Below are positions 6,363-9,754 of a stretch of 9,754 bases of DNA, piece after piece. The translations under genes and the position numbers were made by a program. The stretch is from an uncultured Oxalobacteraceae bacterium (lineage in GTDB: Bacteria; Pseudomonadota; Gammaproteobacteria; Burkholderiales; Burkholderiaceae), in contig CAMLDH010000122.1 in assembly GCA_946478765.1 (NCBI GenBank), positions 1-9,754 on the forward strand, given 5' to 3'. The notes beneath the pieces were generated by a model. It saw nothing but the letters and a program-made list of their open reading frames with translations, was not told the origin of the DNA and did not search any database. The number at the start of each line of letters is the position of its first letter. Position 1 is the stretch's first letter.

Positions 6363-6419
6363 GTTTAACGCAGCGTTAACCGGCGCGCTTGCGCGTCAGT
6401 GTTGAAATCCGAGTTATCC
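6363..6419 (-). other. attC site 1 (57 nt)
   Basis: Read on the minus strand: R'' GGATAAC (6419-6413), 6-nt spacer, L'' TTCAAC (6406-6401), centre with a CGCGC-AA-GCGCG hairpin, L' GTTAA (6380-6376), 6-nt spacer, R' GTTAAAC (6369-6363). L'' pairs with L' if its C is left out (TT-c-AAC against GTTAA). R'' deviates from the RYYYAAC consensus in two bases. It exactly complements GTTATCC at the head of its own cassette (7093-7087), which shows that the deviation is an original property of the cassette and not decay. Confidence 0.9.
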
Positions 6420-6424
6420 ACGTC

Positions 6425-7063
6425 TCAGCCGCTCCTTTTAAGTTTGGCACAAAAAGTACCTTTGTCACAAACAGCAAATTTCTCAAACGCGCGTTGCCAA
6501 TTGGCCAAGGTCTCTGCTTGAAGTGGCACTACAGTCGACGTCGCTGTTGCACGAATCTCTCTGCTTAGTAAGTAGTTGTAGTCTTTGGTATGAACGGCCA
6601 CATAGTAACCATGAAAGGCTATTGAGGACGTCTCTTCAGTAGATCCGCACCCCATTACAACTGCACTTGTGCTGTCTTGAGCCACAATGAATTGCGGAGG
6701 ATCGACCGGTCGTTTGAAAAAATTCTTAGGGCAAGTTTGGGACAATTGTGCGCTCATTATTTCGATTGCCGGTGCATTACCTGGCAGTATCAACAAGGAC
6801 ATAGTCTCAATCCAGTTTGAGGTTGTTTGTCCTTTTGGAATCCAGAACGCCTTAAACCAGGCATTGTCTGGCCCAATTTTCTGTCCGGCGGCTTCTGCTG
6901 GATAATCAGAAGGGATTGGAATGTAATAGTCATGACGACCAACCGTGATTAGACCCCATTGTGTAACACCTGAAGGAAGGGATTGCTCTGCAATGCCGGA
7001 CTGCGTAGTTATCAAAGCAAGAAGTGCTAAACACGCAGCTACTTTGGATGTCGAATTTGTCAT
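6425..7063 (-). CDS. Exported protein of unknown function (cassette 1)
   Basis: The 212-residue product starts with a clear secretion signal: residues 1-8 polar and basic, 9-20 hydrophobic (AACLALLALITT), and a likely cleavage after SGIA (about residue 25). The mature part has four cysteines (C111, C139, C199, C205), which could form two disulfides in the periplasm. It is rich in beta-type segments such as GLITVGRHDYYIPIPSDYP and HGYYVAVHTKDYNYLLSREIR. I recognise no domain. The ATG at 7063 lies 29 nt inside the cassette and has no obvious Shine-Dalgarno. As the cassette nearest the array head it would be the most recently inserted one under the usual integron mechanism. It stops with TGA five bases before the R'' box of attC site 1. 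Confidence 0.72.
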   Translation of the reverse strand: MTNSTSKVAACLALLALITTQSGIAEQSLPSGVTQWGLITVGRHDYYIPIPSDYPAEAAGQKIGPDNAWFKAFWIPKGQTTSNWIETMSLLILPGNAPAIEIMSAQLSQTCPKNFFKRPVDPPQFIVAQDSTSAVVMGCGSTEETSSIAFHGYYVAVHTKDYNYLLSREIRATATSTVVPLQAETLANWQRAFEKFAVCDKGTFCAKLKRSG

Positions 7064-7450
7064 GGCTAAATTGAGTATTTTTGTATGGATAACTGAATAT
7101 TTAACAGGCTTGGCCTGTCCGTTATGCCCAGCGGCGAGCCGTTATGCACGGACGCGGACCGGCCGCAAAGCCGCAAGGGGCATTGCGCTCAGGAGCTCGG
7201 TCAATTTAACTGGAAACATAAAAACCCGGGAAAGACGAACACCTCTGGCACCAGCCCATATAGCGCCTAGTGTGGGCGAAGATTGCATTATCGGCAATCA
7301 ATGGACAACCTGAGAAACACGAATGGCAGCTAACGGCGATATTGTCGAACGGCAGCTTCTGGCCGACAACCGCCATCCGAAACCGCCCCCTTTGAATAAC
7401 GCACACCACAACCCCCCACCATCAAATAGCAAACAACAACCAAACAAACA
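7064..7450. other. Gene-free stretch at the array head, no gene recognised
   Basis: This 387-base stretch separates cassette 1 from the M48 gene. It contains the head junction (7087-7093); a GC-rich part (about 7105-7200) with the 9-bp direct repeat CCGTTATGC at 7119-7127 and 7139-7147; an inverted repeat ACAGGC/GCCTGT (7104-7119); a 6-bp hairpin GATTGC/GCAATC (7281-7299); and an inverted pair TTGTCG/CGACAA (7342-7369). From about 7380 it turns strongly A/C-rich on the plus strand. Small open frames here show no family resemblance. I find no integrase remnant and no convincing promoter for the array. Confidence 0.6.
7087..7093 (-). other. Head junction of the cassette array (attI or secondary integration site)
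   Basis: On the minus strand GTTATCC (7093-7087) is the exact reverse complement of R'' (GGATAAC) of attC site 1, so the first cassette begins with TTATCC and G7093 belongs to the receiving site. The bases upstream on the minus strand do not form L''/L' boxes that pair with correct spacing. The receiving site is therefore not a normal attC; it may be an attI or a secondary chromosomal site. The junction is well supported; the nature of the receiver is open. Confidence 0.7.
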
Positions 7451-8551
7451 CTACCTGCCATCCGCCGCCCGCAACTTCGCAATACGCTCCCCGTCGCTCG
7501 GATGCGAGCTGAAATAATCCGCCGGTGCCTTGCGCTTGGCACGATCACTGGACGGTGCGTTGCGCGTGTCATCCTGCTCTTGCGCGTCATCTTCATCGTC
7601 TTCCGCCTCGTCGTCCGGTGTGCTGCAATCTTCTTTGGCGGCAGCGTGTTCGGCGCCCATTTTTTCAAACAGCGCCGCCATCGGCGACAGCGGCACACCG
7701 TTCGCATGCATCATGTCGATCGCGTACTGGTCCGCTTCCCGCTCAAAGTCGCGCGAATATTTCTGATCGAGGAAGAAAGTCGGAATCGCCGCCAGCACGC
7801 TGGATACATCGCCGACCCCCAGGTTGAGCACCACGCCGACGCCAAGCGCCTGCAGTAAATGGCGCAGCGAATGGCGGCGTTGCAGATGCCCCAGCTCATG
7901 CGCAAGTACGCCCAGCACTGCCTGATCGTTCTTTGCCAGCAGCACCAGTTGGTCGGTCATCACGATCACGCCGTTCGGCAGCGCGAATGCGTTGGGGCCG
8001 ATGCGGCTGTTGCGGAACTCAATGCGGTAAACCGTTTTCTCGCCGCGCGGCTGCTTCAATTCGGAAAACAAGCGCGACAGGCGCGCCCGGTCCACCGGAT
8101 CGAGCTTCGACGGCATCATGTAGTGCGCATCCACCGTCGTCATTCCCTGATCGCCGATTTTCTTCTCGATCGATGCCGGCAGATGCTGCGCAATCCGGTC
8201 CGCGGCCCACGGCACGCCCCACTGGTACGCCGACACCAGCAACGCAAGCAAACTGATGAGCGCGAGTAGCGACAACGGCCAGTTCTGCTGCCAGCGCACG
8301 ACCCATGGATCGCGATACCGGTTTTTTGCAAGCATCTTGTCCAGCTGCGCATCGCTGACTTCGATAAAGCCGCCATCCGGAAAACGCAGGATGCGCGGCG
8401 CATACTGCAGGCGCTCCGAGATATCGAGCTGCGACAGGCGCAGCGTGCGGTGCACGCCGGGGCCGCGCATCGCGACCACGCGCTTGTGGATGATCACGGT
8501 TACCGCGTGCCGGCGGGTAGTAAGGCCGTCGAAATAAATGGCATCTATCAT
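7451..8551 (-). CDS. M48-family zinc metallopeptidase, membrane-anchored
   Basis: This 366-residue protein has the zinc motif HELGH at 218-222 (H218, E219, H222). The third ligand is probably E270 in YSRDFEREADQYA, the SRxxExxAD signature of family M48. The N-terminal 85 residues form a soluble region (IYFDGLTTRRHAVTV...LRFPDGGFIEV), followed by one membrane helix (about 92-108) and a peptidase domain (about 150-305) placing the active site beyond the membrane. An acidic, charged insert (about 307-343, with EAEDDEDDAQEQDD) comes before the usual C-terminal motif SSHPSDGERI. Proteins of this kind are presumed to degrade damaged envelope proteins. The ATG at 8551 overlaps the stop of the upstream DUF898 gene as ATGA, so the pair is translationally coupled. 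It ends TAG at 7451, next to the cassette island. Confidence 0.93.
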   Translation of the reverse strand: MIDAIYFDGLTTRRHAVTVIIHKRVVAMRGPGVHRTLRLSQLDISERLQYAPRILRFPDGGFIEVSDAQLDKMLAKNRYRDPWVVRWQQNWPLSLLALISLLALLVSAYQWGVPWAADRIAQHLPASIEKKIGDQGMTTVDAHYMMPSKLDPVDRARLSRLFSELKQPRGEKTVYRIEFRNSRIGPNAFALPNGVIVMTDQLVLLAKNDQAVLGVLAHELGHLQRRHSLRHLLQALGVGVVLNLGVGDVSSVLAAIPTFFLDQKYSRDFEREADQYAIDMMHANGVPLSPMAALFEKMGAEHAAAKEDCSTPDDEAEDDEDDAQEQDDTRNAPSSDRAKRKAPADYFSSHPSDGERIAKLRAADGR

Positions 8552-9754
8552 AGGGCGATATCGATATCGAACAAGTCGCCTGCCTCTTGACCGATCGCGC
8601 CGGCATTGTCGGCAGTGTGGTCAGCCAGGAATTCTTCCAGATTCCCGTCCGGGATCAAGGTCATGCTCTCGACGCGATATTTGATCAGGCGTATCACGGC
8701 GAAGGGTTTATAGAGGCCGAAAGTCAGGGTAATGAGTATCAGGTTCGTGGCATGAATCCACATCAGCTTGCGCGCCCGGACCGTGCTCTCGAATTTATGC
8801 GCGCCCATCTCGGTCTGGTTCCACACCAGGTTCTGGATGCGGCTTTCCAGATACGGACGGACGAACAGGTAGAAAGCATAAGCGCTCAACACGCCGTACA
8901 GCAATGCGAACAACCAGCCAAACACGGTCGATTGCAGAAACGCGAATACCCTTGCGGTCACAAAGCCGAATATCCCGGCTGGAATCGAACCCAGGAAGAA
9001 GAAGCCGACCGCCTTGCCATAGGTCTTGAAAAATTCGCCGGCACGCGCATGAAAGAAAAATGGGGTTTGTCCGAAATAGGCATTGTCGTGCTGATAGCGC
9101 TTCAACAAAAAATGCGCCAACGGGATGGTCCCGGCCAATGCCAGTAGCGGCAGAATCGCCGTCAACAGAATGACGCCCAGGCCCGGACGCTGCGCATATG
9201 ACGTGGCGATGCTCCACACGAAAAACCCGGTGACGGCCAGCATGATCGGAAACAGGATCAGCATGCGATACGCGCCCGCCACCGTTCCGCCAAAATGAAA
9301 ACGCAGGCCGCGATAACTCGAATTGATCATCTTGAAGCGAAACGAGCGCGCCAGGAGCCAAGGCATGATGCCGGCCAGGGTCAACGCGATTGCGATGGTG
9401 GCAGTGGTCGATAGGTCGTATGAAATCTTGTAGGCACCCAGCAGGATCAACGCCAGCAAGCGCCCTTTCAGGATTGATTTCGGGTTGCCGTGATAATCGA
9501 AAATCGCGCCGGCCACCCGCGTATTGCGATAAAAATACTGCAGCCGCCGCACCTTGGCCCATGCGGAGTAAATCCCGAGCGTCAGGATCGTCAACAGTAA
9601 ATTCACGACCCAGATGCGGAAGTATTCCGCGCCGGTGCCGGTGAATTCGAAACGTTGCGGCCCGATCACCTGCGCGCCGTCCGGCGTCGCGGACCGCGCG
9701 TGCGGCGTCGTCTGCGACACAGACGGTCCCGCGGCCGCCGGTTCCCGCGGCTGC
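8548..9754 (-). CDS. DUF898 (YjgN-like) multi-pass membrane protein, 5' end beyond the window
   Basis: The frame is open from the right window edge to TGA at 8548. The family core begins with RFEFTGTGAEYFRIWVVNLL, continues with LGIYSAWAKVRRLQYFYRNT, SSYRGLRFHFGG, NAYFGQTPFFF and FGLYKPFAVIR, and has about eight hydrophobic segments, all typical of DUF898/YjgN inner-membrane proteins. Their function is unknown. A GTG at 9720 could give a 390-residue protein. The frame stays open upstream through a Pro/Ala-rich stretch and there is no in-frame ATG, so the real start may lie outside the window; low-complexity N-terminal tails before the first helix are plausible here. The last four bases overlap the start of the M48 peptidase. 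The coupling suggests that both work in the same envelope process, which is inference. Confidence 0.9.
   Translation of the reverse strand, partial: QPREPAAAGPSVSQTTPHARSATPDGAQVIGPQRFEFTGTGAEYFRIWVVNLLLTILTLGIYSAWAKVRRLQYFYRNTRVAGAIFDYHGNPKSILKGRLLALILLGAYKISYDLSTTATIAIALTLAGIMPWLLARSFRFKMINSSYRGLRFHFGGTVAGAYRMLILFPIMLAVTGFFVWSIATSYAQRPGLGVILLTAILPLLALAGTIPLAHFLLKRYQHDNAYFGQTPFFFHARAGEFFKTYGKAVGFFFLGSIPAGIFGFVTARVFAFLQSTVFGWLFALLYGVLSAYAFYLFVRPYLESRIQNLVWNQTEMGAHKFESTVRARKLMWIHATNLILITLTFGLYKPFAVIRLIKYRVESMTLIPDGNLEEFLADHTADNAGAIGQEAGDLFDIDIAL

Larger units (their letters stand above)
4636..7093 (-). mobile_element. Integron gene-cassette array without visible integrase (CALIN-like)
   Basis: Four consecutive minus-strand cassettes are each closed by an attC-type site. 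In order from the head they span 7092-6369, 6368-5765, 5764-5331 and 5330-4642 (724, 604, 434 and 689 nt), cutting between G and TT of each R' box. Each holds one gene filling nearly all of the cassette, with leaders of only 11-29 nt. For every cassette the R'' box is the exact reverse complement of G plus the cassette's first six bases: GGATAAC/GTTATCC, GTTTAAC/GTTAAAC, ATTTAAC/GTTAAAT and ATCTAAC/GTTAGAT. That is expected if each integrated from a circle. The four sites are dissimilar in their centres, unlike the near-identical attC sets of Vibrio superintegrons. No tyrosine integrase is encoded in the window. Confidence 0.85.

Noticed and set aside
7099..7147. Possible additional attC (ATTTAAC ... 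GTTATGC) at the array head
   Set aside because: The outer words fit loosely, and GGCTTGGCC can pair with GGCGAGCC, but there are no spacers between R and L boxes. The cassette 1 match also places the junction at 7087-7093, not at 7099-7105.
7204..7210. ATTTAAC as a further R' box
   Set aside because: There is no GTTRRRY partner within a normal attC length to the right, so it is a lone 7-mer match.
6945..7313. Plus-strand open frame of 122 codons over the cassette head
   Set aside because: It crosses the cassette junction and overlaps the signal-peptide end of the exported protein. It has no recognisable motif and is not an integrase remnant.
7206..7409. Minus-strand open frame of 67 codons downstream of the M48 gene
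   Set aside because: There is no ribosome site or family resemblance, and it runs through repeat-like intergenic sequence; most likely chance.
7094..7450. Remnant of an integron integrase
   Set aside because: No tyrosine-recombinase motif could be recognised in any frame of this stretch; a distant or heavily decayed remnant cannot be excluded by eye.
1..9754. CRISPR arrays, tRNA, rRNA
   Set aside because: No regularly spaced direct repeats and no tRNA- or rRNA-like sequence were seen; the only regularly recurring sites are the attC boxes.

Overview
The window looks like a betaproteobacterial chromosome, most likely Burkholderiales and plausibly Oxalobacteraceae. This rests on the PyrF type, the LemA/TPM/TPM gene set, the DUF898 plus M48 pair and the moderately high GC of the flanks; it is an inference from gene content, not a database result. 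The flanks are ordinary chromosome. From left to right they hold the 5' part of pyrF (minus strand), a divergent EamA-type transporter, and a compact plus-strand set of lemA and two TPM-domain genes (1473-3396). On the far right, read on the minus strand, are a DUF898/YjgN-like membrane protein and an M48 metallopeptidase joined by a 4-base ATGA overlap (7451-9754).

Between these conserved blocks (about 3400-7450) lies a visibly more AT-rich region with every gene on the minus strand. Its core, 4636-7093, is an integron gene-cassette array. Three sites (6363-6419, 5759-5817, 5325-5378) show full attC architecture: outer R''/R' boxes of the RYYYAAC...GTTRRRY type, 5-6 nt spacers, and inner L''/L' boxes that pair except for one extra base on the L'' side. 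A fourth site (4636-4782) keeps its outer boxes, but its centre is occupied by a 114-nt inverted pair of REP sequences (a REPIN). The strongest internal proof is that each cassette's own R'' box is the exact reverse complement of G plus the first six bases of that same cassette, as expected if each once existed as an excised circle.

The four cassettes encode, in array order from 7093 downwards, an exported protein of unknown function, a membrane protein with a C-terminal zinc ribbon, a small four-helix membrane protein, and a HEPN-type protein with an R-x4-H motif. No integrase gene is visible beside the array, so it fits the pattern called CALIN (attC cluster without integrase). A NERD-domain protein with C-terminal zinc ribbons (3511-4506) follows the last attC but has no attC of its own.

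In the flanks, LemA, TPM, M48 and DUF898 proteins are envelope-associated families often found near one another. The array therefore seems to have landed between two parts of one envelope-related cluster. The 387-base gene-free stretch 7064-7450 contains the head junction of the array, a pair of 9-bp direct repeats, and a strongly A/C-rich tract; no promoter or integrase remnant could be recognised there.
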